Shown here: in pieces, positions 35,938 to 44,914 of the stretch | Layout: each line of letters opens with the position of its first letter | How positions within the stretch are numbered: the first letter of the stretch is position 1 | Source: Sphingomonas changbaiensis NBRC 104936 | Lineage (GTDB): Bacteria; Pseudomonadota; Alphaproteobacteria; Sphingomonadales; Sphingomonadaceae | Length of the DNA: 64,000 nt | Direction of reading: 5' to 3' | NCBI RefSeq assembly: GCF_000974765.1 | Contig: NZ_BBWU01000016.1 | Location: forward strand, 108,673 to 172,672 | Position numbers and translations under genes: made by a program | The notes under the pieces: generated by a model | What the model was told of the DNA's origin: nothing | The model's database searches: none | The model's input: the letters and a program-made list of their open reading frames with translations, nothing else

Positions 35938-37758
35938 CTACCACCCGCATCTCTGCCCTTTGTTCTGCTGCTTCAGCCACACCATCAGCGGCTGGAAATA
36001 GGCCACCATCGCATCGCCCGAGATTTCGCGGGTGCCGGTGAATTTCTCCAGCGCATCGGGCCATGGCCGGCTCGCGCCCATTTCCAGCATCGCGTTCAGG
36101 CGGCGACCGACTTCCTTGTTGTTGTAGAAGGAGCAGCGGTGCAGCGGGCCCTTCCAGCCCGCCTGCTCGCACGCCGCCTTGTAGAATTGGAACTGGAGCA
36201 GCCGGGCGAGGAAGTAGCGCGTGTACGGCGTGTTGCCGGGCACATGGTATTTGGCGCCCGGATCGAATGCGGTCGCATCGTCGCGCGGCGCCGGCGGGGT
36301 TACGCCTTGATATTGCAGCCGGAGCGCGGTCCACGCCTTGTTGTAGTCGGCAGGCTGAATCTGGCCCGAAAAGACGCCCCAGCGCCATTTGTCGACCAGC
36401 AGCCCGAACGGCAGGAACGCGACCTTGTCCATCGCCTGGCGGAGCAGCAGGCCGATATCCTTGTCGGCGCTCGGCACCTTGGCAGGGTCGAGCAGGCCGA
36501 TGCTCACCAAATATTGCGGGGTGATCGACAGCGCGACGAAATCGCCGATCGCCTCATGGAAACCGTCATTGGCGCCGTTCTCGTACAGGAACGGCTGGTT
36601 CTTATAGGCCCGCTGATAATAATTGTGGCCCAGCTCGTGGTGGATCGTGACGAAGTCATCGCTGTTCACCTTGATGCACAGCTTGATGCGCAGATCGTCC
36701 TTGTTATCGATATCCCAGGCCGAGGCGTGGCACACGACGTCCCGGTCGGCCGGCTTCAGGAACAGCGAGCGCTTCCAGAACGTGTCGGGCAGCGGCGCGA
36801 AGCCGAGCGAGGAATAGAAGCCCTCCCCCGTCTCGACCATCTTCTTCCAGTCATAGCCCTTGGCCTTCAGCAGGTCGCCGACTTCATAGCCGAGGTCACC
36901 GGTGCCCGGAGGCGCGACCACATCATAGATGTTGCCCCATTCCTGCGCCCACATATTGCCGAGCAGGTCGGCGCGGATCGGACCTGTCCTGGGCTGGATC
37001 GCATCGCCATATTTCGCATTCAGCTTGGCGCGCGTGTAGCAATGCAGCTCGTCATAGAGCGGCTTGACCTGGTTCCAGAGTTTGTCGGTCAGCGCAGCGA
37101 ACTGGTCGGGCGGCATGTCGTATTGGGACCGCCACATTGCGCCCGTGTCCGGATAGCCGAGCTCCTTCGCCCCCAGGTTGGCGATTTCGACCATCCGCGC
37201 ATAATCGGCACGCATCGGCTTGCCGACATTGTCGTGCCAGCTGACCCACATCTCCTTCAGCGCGGCAGGGTCGCGGCTCGTGCCCATCGCCGCTTCGATA
37301 TCGCTGCCGCTGATCGGCTTGCCGTGCAGCGTGCCCTTTCCCTTGCCGTAAGTGGAGTTAAGCCGCGTCGCTATCTCATTGAGCTCGTTCGCGGCGCCCG
37401 GCGTCGTCGGCGCCGGCAGGACAAGCCCGCCGCGCAGGATGTCGAGCTTTCGCTTCGTATCAAAGGAGAGTCCTGGAACCTTCTGAAATCGCGCCGCTTT
37501 CTTGGCGAACTTGACCGCCATTTCGGTGCCGATGGTGCCGTATTTGGCCGCCAGCGCATCGGTATCGTCGGTGATGTAGGTGTTGTTGATCCAGGCGACC
37601 CGGTTTGCCTCGACCGAGAAGTCGGCGAGCTGCTTCTCGGCGCTCGCGACGAACGCGTCCGCTTCGGCGGCGGTGGGAGCGGCAGGCTGCTGGGCGACCG
37701 CGCCGGCGCTTGCCAGCGCAGCCGCAACGGCAAGCGCCGAAATCATGATCCTCTTCAT
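35938..37758 (-). CDS. M2 family metallopeptidase (peptidyl-dipeptidase A, ACE-like)
   Basis: A 606-residue periplasmic zinc peptidase with a signal peptide (MKRIMISALAVAAALASAGA). The zinc site is HHELGHNYY near residue 379 (HExxH) and the third ligand is in HEAIGD about 25 residues on. NWHMPPDQF-like and other ACE features (YDMPPDQFAALTDKLWNQV) are present. It would remove C-terminal dipeptides. Ends in CGW next to repeat family B. Confidence 0.92.
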   Translation of the reverse strand: MKRIMISALAVAAALASAGAVAQQPAAPTAAEADAFVASAEKQLADFSVEANRVAWINNTYITDDTDALAAKYGTIGTEMAVKFAKKAARFQKVPGLSFDTKRKLDILRGGLVLPAPTTPGAANELNEIATRLNSTYGKGKGTLHGKPISGSDIEAAMGTSRDPAALKEMWVSWHDNVGKPMRADYARMVEIANLGAKELGYPDTGAMWRSQYDMPPDQFAALTDKLWNQVKPLYDELHCYTRAKLNAKYGDAIQPRTGPIRADLLGNMWAQEWGNIYDVVAPPGTGDLGYEVGDLLKAKGYDWKKMVETGEGFYSSLGFAPLPDTFWKRSLFLKPADRDVVCHASAWDIDNKDDLRIKLCIKVNSDDFVTIHHELGHNYYQRAYKNQPFLYENGANDGFHEAIGDFVALSITPQYLVSIGLLDPAKVPSADKDIGLLLRQAMDKVAFLPFGLLVDKWRWGVFSGQIQPADYNKAWTALRLQYQGVTPPAPRDDATAFDPGAKYHVPGNTPYTRYFLARLLQFQFYKAACEQAGWKGPLHRCSFYNNKEVGRRLNAMLEMGASRPWPDALEKFTGTREISGDAMVAYFQPLMVWLKQQNKGQRCGW

Positions 37759-37810
37759 CGGCTTCCCCTTTTTTGAATGCCGGGCAGATGACGCGCCGGC
37801 GCGCGAGAGG

Positions 37811-38563
37811 TCAAGCGGCGAGGAACCGGGCGAGCGCCTCCCCCAGCTCAGGTTTCACCACCGCGCTCATGTGACCGCCGGGGACGAGCGCCAGTTGTCC
37901 ATGCGGAAGCGCCTCGGCCAAGGCAGTCGCGGAGCCGTTGTCGTCATCGTCTTCGCCGCACAGCACCAGCGTCGGCTGCGCGATCGAGCGGATCACTGCT
38001 TCCGGCGTATCGGTGAATGTGTTCAGGATATTGAGCAGCGCGATCGGATCGCTCTTCGTCGACTTGATGAAGCCCTGCACATTGCCTTCCGGCGTGCCGG
38101 GGCGAAAGCTGCCGAGGTTCGTGAGGACGTGGCGGAAGTGGCCGGCGCGGCGCGACGTATGCATCAGCCCTTCCAGTCCCATGCCGGACAGGACCACGCG
38201 GTTCGGTTTCGCGCCTCGCGCCAGCATCCGCGACACCGTGCGCGCGCCGAGCGAGTAACCGCCTAGATCATAATCCGTGAGGCCCAGATACTCGACCAGG
38301 CCGAGATTATCGTCGGTCAGGATATCGGGCGGATAGAGGGCGGGATCATGCGGCGCGCCGCTTTTCCCGTGCGCACGCAGGTCCGGCATGATCACCCGAA
38401 AACCTTCGGCGGCAACCTTGGCGGCATGGCCAAAACGGATCCAGTTCATGTCGGCCGAAGAGATATAGCCGTGGATCAGCACCACCGGCCTCCCCTCGCC
38501 CAGCTCGTGCCAGGCGAGGCGGACGCCATCGGGCGCAGTGAAAAAGTGGGTCGTGGGCGTCAT
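37811..38563 (-). CDS. Alpha/beta hydrolase
   Basis: A 250-residue cytosolic hydrolase. Oxyanion region LIHGYISS near 29, nucleophile elbow GGYSLGAR near 101-108, acid in LCGEDDDD near 201 and histidine in PGGHMSAV near 228 complete the triad. HGKSGAP near 63 is a family feature. Substrate unknown. A family A-like hairpin follows upstream of its start. Confidence 0.88.
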   Translation of the reverse strand: MTPTTHFFTAPDGVRLAWHELGEGRPVVLIHGYISSADMNWIRFGHAAKVAAEGFRVIMPDLRAHGKSGAPHDPALYPPDILTDDNLGLVEYLGLTDYDLGGYSLGARTVSRMLARGAKPNRVVLSGMGLEGLMHTSRRAGHFRHVLTNLGSFRPGTPEGNVQGFIKSTKSDPIALLNILNTFTDTPEAVIRSIAQPTLVLCGEDDDDNGSATALAEALPHGQLALVPGGHMSAVVKPELGEALARFLAA

Positions 38564-38576
38564 TCCTCCCCATTAT

Positions 38577-38650
38577 CCGTTCGCTTCGAGCGAAGTCGAG
38601 AAGCGCATAGCTGGGAGCCGTTGTTTCTCGACTTCGCTCGAAACGAACGG
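38577..38650. repeat. Palindromic intergenic repeat (26-bp arms)
   Basis: Arms 38577-38602 and 38625-38650 are inverted copies with one mismatch, built around cgacttcgctcg. It separates the hydrolase start from the GFA gene stop. Related in style to family A but different in sequence. Confidence 0.75.
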
Positions 38651-38653
38651 GGT

Positions 38654-39097
38654 TTAGGAGGGCATGCCTCCGACCTTATTCCATTTGTCGACCAGCACCT
38701 GATATTCGTCCGTGCGAATCCGTTTCAGGCCGGACGTGTCGATCCAGGCCTCGTGCATGCTTTCCGCGCCAAAATGATGGACGGGCGTGAACCGCGCGGG
38801 ATCGTCGAAGCTGCCGATGGTCAGGTCCATCTTCTCGCTGCCTCCGATGAAAGCAAAGCCCAGGGGCGTTCCGCAGCTTGCGCAGAACGGACGCCGGGCA
38901 ATCGGCGAGCTGTCGTACCAGTCCGGCTCGTCGCCCATCCAATGCACGCCCGCTCTCTTCACGCTCTTGAACGCCGCCGCGAACCCGCCGGTGGCGCGCT
39001 GGCACATGCGGCAATGGCAGAGATAGGCCTCATCATTGTCGATCGCGACTTCGTAGCGAATTCGCCCGCATTGGCAGCCGCCGGTGACCGTTTCCAT
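38654..39097 (-). CDS. GFA (glutathione-dependent formaldehyde-activating enzyme-like) family protein
   Basis: A 147-residue zinc protein. The cysteine pattern GGCQCG, LCHCRMCQ and FCASCG is that of the GFA fold (two zinc sites). Most members have no proven substrate. ATG 39097 follows a strong gaggaggcg site; the frame upstream is not family-like. Divergent from the MarR gene. Confidence 0.9.
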   Translation of the reverse strand: METVTGGCQCGRIRYEVAIDNDEAYLCHCRMCQRATGGFAAAFKSVKRAGVHWMGDEPDWYDSSPIARRPFCASCGTPLGFAFIGGSEKMDLTIGSFDDPARFTPVHHFGAESMHEAWIDTSGLKRIRTDEYQVLVDKWNKVGGMPS

Positions 39098-39183
39098 ACG
39101 CGCCTCCTCGCTGGTCCGAATGCCGTCTCCCCGTTCACGACTCAATCATTGAATAATAAGCATTGTCTATTATATGTGTGGAC

Positions 39184-39630
39184 ATGGCAGATACGCTTGG
39201 TTTTCTGGTCGGGGACATCTCGCGCCTGATGCGGCGGGCCTTCGACGTGCGCGCGCGCACGATCGGCGTCACGCGCCCGCAATGGCGGATGCTAACGACT
39301 CTTTCCCGGCACGAGGGCGTCAACCAGGGCCGGCTGGCCGATCTGCTCGACGTGGAAGCAATCACCCTGTGCCGGATGGTCGACCGCTTGTCGGAAGCCG
39401 ACCTGGTCGAGCGCCGGCCCGATCCAACGGATCGCCGCGCCTGGCGTATCTATCTGACCGATCGCGCGCGCCCGATTCTGGGGGAGCTGCGTTCTTTGGC
39501 CGATGACCTCATCGAGGAGACGCTGGACGGCGTGAGCGCTGCCGAGCGCGAGACGCTCATGACCTTGCTGGAACGCATCCGCATCAATCTCAACGACGAA
39601 AGAAAAGAAAAGACCGCCGCCAATGGCTGA
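39184..39630 (+). CDS. MarR family transcriptional regulator
   Basis: A 148-residue winged-helix regulator: helix 3-4 region [20 protein letters not shown] and wing ERRPDPTDRRAWRIYLT. It overlaps emrA, so it probably represses its own efflux operon and responds to a drug-like ligand. I chose ATG 39184; in-frame GTG 39178 and TTG 39163 are possible. The AT-rich stretch 39145-39180 likely holds the promoter. Confidence 0.9.
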   Translation: MADTLGFLVGDISRLMRRAFDVRARTIGVTRPQWRMLTTLSRHEGVNQGRLADLLDVEAITLCRMVDRLSEADLVERRPDPTDRRAWRIYLTDRARPILGELRSLADDLIEETLDGVSAAERETLMTLLERIRINLNDERKEKTAANG

Positions 39631-40711
39631 CGCAGATCGCCCCATCATCGCCGAGCGCGAAATCGCCGCTCCCGCCGACGTTCAGGCTACGCCGCAGGCT
39701 GAAAAGCCGAAGCGGCGCTGGCTGCGCCTGGCCGCGCTTCTGTCCGTTCCGCTGATCCTGGTCGCGGTCGGGGCCTATGTGTGGCTGACGTCCGGCCGGT
39801 TCGTTTCGACCGACAACGCCTATGTCCAGCAGGACAAGGTTTCAGTCTCCGCCGATGTCGGCGGCCGCATCGTCGCCGTGAACGTCCGCGAGAACCAGCA
39901 TGTGAACAAGGGCGACCTGCTGTTCCGGATCGATCCAGAGCCTTACCGCATCGCAGTCGAGCAGGCCCGCGCTGCGCTCGCCAATGCGCAGGTCAACGTC
40001 CAGACGCTCAAGACCGAATATCAGGGCAAGGGCGCCGATATCTCGGGCGCGCGCATCGCCATCCAGCAGGCGCAGGAAGATTTCGACCGCCAGTCGGAGC
40101 TGATGAAGCGCGGTTTCACAACGCGCGCGTCGTACCTCAACTCGCAGCATGCCCTGCAACAGGCCAGGGTGCAGCTTGAAAACGCGCAGGCGCAGGCAGC
40201 GGAAGCCAAGGCCAAGCTGCAGACCGGCGCCGCCGTGCCGGGCGAAAACCCGCAGATTGCGGCCGCGCGCGCGCAGCTCGACCAGGCGCTGCTCAACCTG
40301 AAGCGCACTGAAGTCCGCGCGCCATCCGCCGGCACCGTCAGCCAGGCGGATCGGCTGCAGGTCGGCAATCAGATCGTCTCCGGGCTGCCGGCGCTCAGCA
40401 TTGTCGTCAGCGACCGTGCCTGGGTGGAAGCGAATTTCAAGGAAACGCAGCTCAACAAGGTCCGTGTGGGCCAGCCTGCGGAGATCGAGATCGACGCCTA
40501 TTCGGGGCTGAAGCTGAAGGGCCATGTCTGGAGCTTTGGCGCCGGCACGGGTTCCGAATTCTCGGTGCTTCCGGCCCAGAACGCCAACGGCAATTGGGTC
40601 AAGGTCACGCAGCGCGTGCCGGTGCGGATCGCGATCGACGAGCAGTCCCCGCGGCCGCTGATCGCGGGCCTCAGTGCGAACGTCAGGGTCGATGTCCGCG
40701 GCCAGCGCTAA
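39623..40711 (+). CDS. emrA: HlyD/EmrA-type membrane fusion protein
   Basis: A 362-residue periplasmic adaptor anchored by one N-terminal helix (about 33-52). STDNAYVQQDKVSVSADVGG is the typical EmrA start of the lipoyl domain, followed by a coiled-coil hairpin (AQVNVQTL... to ...AEAKAKLQ) and KRTEVRAPSAGTVSQ. It links the EmrB pump to an outer-membrane channel not present here. Overlaps marR and emrB. Confidence 0.92.
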   Translation: MADADRPIIAEREIAAPADVQATPQAEKPKRRWLRLAALLSVPLILVAVGAYVWLTSGRFVSTDNAYVQQDKVSVSADVGGRIVAVNVRENQHVNKGDLLFRIDPEPYRIAVEQARAALANAQVNVQTLKTEYQGKGADISGARIAIQQAQEDFDRQSELMKRGFTTRASYLNSQHALQQARVQLENAQAQAAEAKAKLQTGAAVPGENPQIAAARAQLDQALLNLKRTEVRAPSAGTVSQADRLQVGNQIVSGLPALSIVVSDRAWVEANFKETQLNKVRVGQPAEIEIDAYSGLKLKGHVWSFGAGTGSEFSVLPAQNANGNWVKVTQRVPVRIAIDEQSPRPLIAGLSANVRVDVRGQR

Positions 40712-42245
40712 CGTCGGCGCGGACGTCGCCGCCACGCCCGTCGAGCAAAGAGGTCTGCTGACCATCGCGGTGATGCTCGCGACGGTGATGCAGATCCTCG
40801 ACACCACGATCGCGAACGTGGCGCTGCCGCACATGCAGACGTCGCTGGGCGCGACGGCGGATACCGTCACCTGGGTGCTGACCAGCTATATCGTCGCGTC
40901 GGCGATCGCCATTCCGGTGACCGGATGGCTTGCCGACCGGTTCGGCTCGCGCAACCTGTTCCTGTTCGCGGTGGCCGGGTTCGTGCTTGCGTCGATGCTG
41001 TGCGGCATCGCGACCAGCCTTGGCGAAATGGTGATCTTCCGGGTCTTCCAGGGCATCGCCGCGGCCTTCATCAATCCGCTGTCCCAGACGGTCATGATGG
41101 ACATCAATCCGCCGTCCAAACAGGCGCGGGCGATGGCCGTGTGGGGCATGGGCATCATGGTCGGGCCGATCCTCGGGCCCGTGCTCGGCGGCTGGCTGAC
41201 CGACAATTTCGATTGGCGCTGGTGCTTTTACGTCAACGTGCCGTTCGGCATCATCACCTTCACGATGATGTGGCTGCTGCTGCCGTCGAAGCCGCTGCGG
41301 CCGCGGCGGTTCGACATCTTCGGCTTTGCCCTGCTGGCGCTGGCGGTCTCCACCTTCCAGGTGATGCTCGACCGCGGCCAGCAGCTTGACTGGTTCGACA
41401 GCTGGGAAATCCGGATCGAGGCCGGCGTCGCGCTTGCCGCCGCCTGGATGTGGGGCGTCCACATGACGACGGCGAAGCACCCGATGTTCGATCGCGAAAT
41501 CTTCACCAACCGCAACATGCTGACGGCGCTGTTCTTCATGCTGGTGATCGGCGTGATCATGTTCGCGACGATGGCGCTGCTGCCGCCGATGTTGCAGCGG
41601 ATCTGGGACTATCCGGTGATCGACGCGGGCCTGCTGCTCGCGCCGCGTGGCGTGGGTGTGCTGATCACGATGTGGGTCGCGGGCCAGCTGATGGGCAAGA
41701 TCGACCCGCGCTGGCTGGTCGGCACCGGCATGGCGATCGCTGCCGTGTCGCTGTGGGAAATGACGCAATGGTCGCTGGGCATGGATTATCGCTGGATCGT
41801 GATTTCCGGCGCGATCCAGGGGCTTGGCATGGGTCTGGTGTTCATGCCGCTGAACCTGACGGCGTTCGGCACGCTCGATCCCAAATACCGGACCGAAGGC
41901 GCGAGCCTGCTGAACCTGTTCCGCTCGATCGGCGCATCCGCCGGCATCTCGGTGGTGACGACGTTCCTCGCGCGGAACGTCCAGACCAGCCATTCTGACC
42001 TGGTTGGCCATATCACCCCGTTCAGCCTGCCCTCGATCGACGCCTCCGCGTCCGAGCGGCTGATGAGCGCGGGCGATTCCGTCATGGCCATGATCGATGC
42101 GGAGATAAATCGGCAGGCGCTGATGATCGCCTATCTGGACGATTTCAAGATGATGGCGATCGTGACGATGCTGGCGGTGCCGCTGGTCCTGTTCCTCCGC
42201 CGCCCGGCAAAGCCGGAAGGCATTCAGCACGTGGCGATGGAATAG
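40692..42245 (+). CDS. emrB: DHA2 family MFS multidrug transporter EmrB
   Basis: A 517-residue 14-TM transporter. Motif C of drug exporters appears as GPILGPVLGGWLTDNFDWRW near 150, motif A as GWLADRFGSR near 75, and motif D1 near LDTTIANVALPHM at about 37. Proton-driven efflux of hydrophobic compounds with EmrA. ATG 40692 lies inside the emrA end. Ends convergent with the amidohydrolase. Confidence 0.93.
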   Translation: MSAASANVGADVAATPVEQRGLLTIAVMLATVMQILDTTIANVALPHMQTSLGATADTVTWVLTSYIVASAIAIPVTGWLADRFGSRNLFLFAVAGFVLASMLCGIATSLGEMVIFRVFQGIAAAFINPLSQTVMMDINPPSKQARAMAVWGMGIMVGPILGPVLGGWLTDNFDWRWCFYVNVPFGIITFTMMWLLLPSKPLRPRRFDIFGFALLALAVSTFQVMLDRGQQLDWFDSWEIRIEAGVALAAAWMWGVHMTTAKHPMFDREIFTNRNMLTALFFMLVIGVIMFATMALLPPMLQRIWDYPVIDAGLLLAPRGVGVLITMWVAGQLMGKIDPRWLVGTGMAIAAVSLWEMTQWSLGMDYRWIVISGAIQGLGMGLVFMPLNLTAFGTLDPKYRTEGASLLNLFRSIGASAGISVVTTFLARNVQTSHSDLVGHITPFSLPSIDASASERLMSAGDSVMAMIDAEINRQALMIAYLDDFKMMAIVTMLAVPLVLFLRRPAKPEGIQHVAME

Positions 42246-42246
42246 C

Positions 42247-43449
42247 TTAGCCGAAGCCGTTCGCGAGGAAGCGCTCAGCAATAGCGGCGTGGAGTGCAGC
42301 GCCCCGCGCCATCACGCTTTCATCGAGCACCATCCGGTTGGAGTGCAGACCGCAGCAGCTGCGCCAGTCGCTGCCGCTCTCAGACGCTCCCAGGAAGGCC
42401 ATCGCCCCCGGCACCTTCTCCAGGACATAAGAGAAGTCTTCCGCGCCCATCACGGGTGCCGGCATGGTGATCCAGGACGACGCGCCGAACACATCCTCCA
42501 CGGTCGCGCGGGCGAAATCCACCGCGCGGGCGTCGCACACGGTCGGCGGAAAGCCGGCTTCGAACGCGACGGTCGCGCTCGCACCGTGCGCCGCCGCGAT
42601 CCCTTCGGCGAGCCTTCTCAACCCATCCTGCACCGCGGCGCGCGTGCCCGGCGACAGCGTCCGAATCGTGCCCAGCAGCGAGGCGGATTCGGGAATGACA
42701 TTGTCGGTCGATCCCCCCTCGACCTTGCCGATCGTCACCACCGCGGGATCGGTGACCGACACATGCCGCGTGACCCAGGTCTGGATCGCGAGCACGATCT
42801 CGCAGGCGATCGGCACCGGATCGAGCGCGTCATGCGGCATCGAGGCGTGGCCGCCGCGCCCGTGCACCGTCACCTTGATCTTGTCCGCAGAGGCAAGGAG
42901 CGGCCCGGCGCGGCTGCTGAACACACCGTGGGGTGCATTCGGCATCACGTGCAGCGCGAACGCCGCGTCCGGCAGCGGATCGAGAAGGCCGTCGTCCATC
43001 ATGTAGCGCGCGCCGTGCCAGCCTTCCTCGCCCGGCTGGAACATGAACAGCACGGTGCCCTTCAGGGCGTCGCGCCTGGCGCAGAGCAGCTTCGCGGCGC
43101 CGACCAGCATTGCGACATGACTGTCGTGCCCGCACGCGTGCATCGCGCCCTCGGTGCCGGATGCGAATGCGAGGCCGGTGTCCTCATGCATCGGCAGCGC
43201 ATCCATGTCGCCACGCAGCAGCACCGTCCGCCCGCTCGCCGCCCCGTTGAGAACGGCGACGAGGCCGGTCGTCGAACCCCCTTCCCGGTATTCGAGCGGC
43301 AGCCCGGCCAGGGCGGCCTTCACTTTCGCCGTCGTCTTCGGCAGCGAAAGCCCGAGTTCCGGTTCCGAGTGAATCGCGCGGCGGAGCGCAACGAGATCCG
43401 GCAGCATCGCCTCCGCGTCCCTGGTCCAGTCGGTCGTGTGAAGGGTCAT
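42247..43449 (-). CDS. M20 family amidohydrolase
   Basis: A 400-residue metal-dependent hydrolase of the hippurate/IAA-amino acid type. Metal and catalytic residues are in ACGHDSHVAMLVGAA near 102, FQPGEEGWHGARYM near 134 and MGAEDFSYVLEK near 345. RRAIHSEPELGL at the N-terminus is typical. It would cleave N-acyl amino acids. ATG 43449 has gggaga upstream. Confidence 0.92.
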   Translation of the reverse strand: MTLHTTDWTRDAEAMLPDLVALRRAIHSEPELGLSLPKTTAKVKAALAGLPLEYREGGSTTGLVAVLNGAASGRTVLLRGDMDALPMHEDTGLAFASGTEGAMHACGHDSHVAMLVGAAKLLCARRDALKGTVLFMFQPGEEGWHGARYMMDDGLLDPLPDAAFALHVMPNAPHGVFSSRAGPLLASADKIKVTVHGRGGHASMPHDALDPVPIACEIVLAIQTWVTRHVSVTDPAVVTIGKVEGGSTDNVIPESASLLGTIRTLSPGTRAAVQDGLRRLAEGIAAAHGASATVAFEAGFPPTVCDARAVDFARATVEDVFGASSWITMPAPVMGAEDFSYVLEKVPGAMAFLGASESGSDWRSCCGLHSNRMVLDESVMARGAALHAAIAERFLANGFG

Positions 43450-43671
43450 GACAGTCTCCCGAAGCCGGCAGTCAAGCCGCTCCGATCCTGGAAAACAAGC
43501 CCTGGAAGAAAATGACGCGCCCGACATGAATGTGCTGGGCACTCAGAACATTGGGACATCTGTCGCTCTGACCCGAAAGGGCCGACTGCGCCCTTCCTCG
43601 GCATCAGCTCACAGCCTCATATGGCTGCAAACCGGACATAGGCTAACGAATTGGCCTCTGTTGCGGAACTT

Positions 43672-44136
43672 CTAACCCTCATCTTCCTCTCGCGCAGCCG
43701 GCGGCGGCGGGCAGTTTGGGCGCGGCCGGGTCTTGCGCACCACCTTGGTCGTCGCGAACTCCGCTCGCGACAGCGCCTTCGACTTGTCGGCATCGGCGGC
43801 GGCGAATTTGTCCGTCGTCTTCTTCGCCCATTCCTCGAAGCTCAGCCGCCCGTCATGATCGGCATCCAGCCGCGCGAACGCCTTGCGCCGGTTCGCCAGA
43901 TACTCCTCCGCGCTGACCAGTTCGTTGCGGTCCTTGTCGTAGCGGTCGAAGCGCTTCTGCTCGCGCGTGCGCTCTTCGGCTTCGGGCGGCGCGACGTCGG
44001 GCGCCTCGGTCGAGCGCGCGAGCGGTGGCGCGATCGCCGACAGCAGCGGCGTGTCCTGCTTGCCGCTGCTCCACCAGACCAGCCCCGCCCCCGCCAGCAA
44101 CAGCGCCGACGCGACGCCCGCCAGAAATCGCCACAT
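43672..44136 (-). CDS. EF-hand domain protein, membrane-anchored
   Basis: A 154-residue protein with an N-terminal helix (MWRFLAGVASALLLAGAGLV) that anchors or exports it. Three calcium-loop candidates follow: DRYDKDRNELVSAEEY near 64, RLDADHDGRLSFEEW near 89 and AADADKSKALSRAEF near 112; the second is the best EF-hand. The C-terminus is Arg/Pro-rich. Role unknown, perhaps calcium binding in the periplasm. Confidence 0.82.
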   Translation of the reverse strand: MWRFLAGVASALLLAGAGLVWWSSGKQDTPLLSAIAPPLARSTEAPDVAPPEAEERTREQKRFDRYDKDRNELVSAEEYLANRRKAFARLDADHDGRLSFEEWAKKTTDKFAAADADKSKALSRAEFATTKVVRKTRPRPNCPPPPAAREEDEG

Positions 44137-44173
44137 GCCCGAACTCCCCCCGTTAGGGTGAGCTTAGAAACCG

Positions 44174-44833
44174 CTAACGGCCGGTCAAGCCCGCCAGCAT
44201 CGCACGAGCGACGCGGCGCGGCGAGCCCTGCCGCCGTGGCAAGTCCAGCCCGCGCCTCAGATCCCGCCCTGCGAGCGCCGTGAGCACGGCCAAGGCTTTC
44301 GGCAGGCGCTCGGGCATGGCGTAAGCGGATGCCAGCGCAAGCGCCCGCTCCGCCGTGGTCCGGTCGCTGATCCGGAAGGCGAGATCGACCAGCGCCCACA
44401 GCCGACCCGCCCGCTCCGCCGCGTCGGGTGCGCCGCCCAACAGCTTCGCCGCAACCCCAAACAGCGTGCCGCCCCGTGCCGCGGCATAGGTCGCGAGCGA
44501 ATCCTCTGGCAGAGGCAGCGGATCGAGCAGCGCTTCCCAGCCGTCGATCAGCGGCAGCAGCGACGTGGGCTCGATCGCCGACGCGTCGGCCAATGCTACC
44601 AGAACCGGATCTACCGGCGCCGCCGTCCCCAGCGACTGCAGTGCATCGTGCCACCAGGTCAGGCGCATCTGCCCCACTGCCGGATTCTCGGTCCGCGCCA
44701 CGATTGCGCCGAGCTGTTCGTCGAGCGCCCACAGCGCCGCCAGTGCGGGCCGCCGGGAGGACGGGGCGTAGGCCAGCGCCAGCGCCCGCTCCGGGTCGGC
44801 CGGCTGTGGTGCCGAGATATCCGCATTCATCAT
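44174..44833 (-). CDS. Squalene/phytoene synthase family protein
   Basis: A 219-residue protein resembling the N-terminal part of trans-isoprenyl diphosphate synthases of the squalene/phytoene group: LWALDEQLGAIVARTENPAV and MRLTWWHDAL. The acidic DxxxD motifs of active synthases are not obvious and the protein is shorter than true phytoene synthases (about 290), so it may be a non-catalytic paralogue of the NDUFAF6 type. Two adjacent ATGs (44833, 44830) are possible. Confidence 0.78.
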   Translation of the reverse strand: MMNADISAPQPADPERALALAYAPSSRRPALAALWALDEQLGAIVARTENPAVGQMRLTWWHDALQSLGTAAPVDPVLVALADASAIEPTSLLPLIDGWEALLDPLPLPEDSLATYAAARGGTLFGVAAKLLGGAPDAAERAGRLWALVDLAFRISDRTTAERALALASAYAMPERLPKALAVLTALAGRDLRRGLDLPRRQGSPRRVARAMLAGLTGR

Positions 44834-44914
44834 GCTACGCGTGGTTAACCTTGCCCCTTCAGGACGCCTTAGGCGCGCTGCCTCACAGTGCAAGCAAGCT
44901 CGCCCGAGGTGGAT

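Noticed and set aside
40683..42281. 532-codon antisense frame over emrB
   Set aside because: Same antisense composition; emrB motifs are clear on the plus strand.
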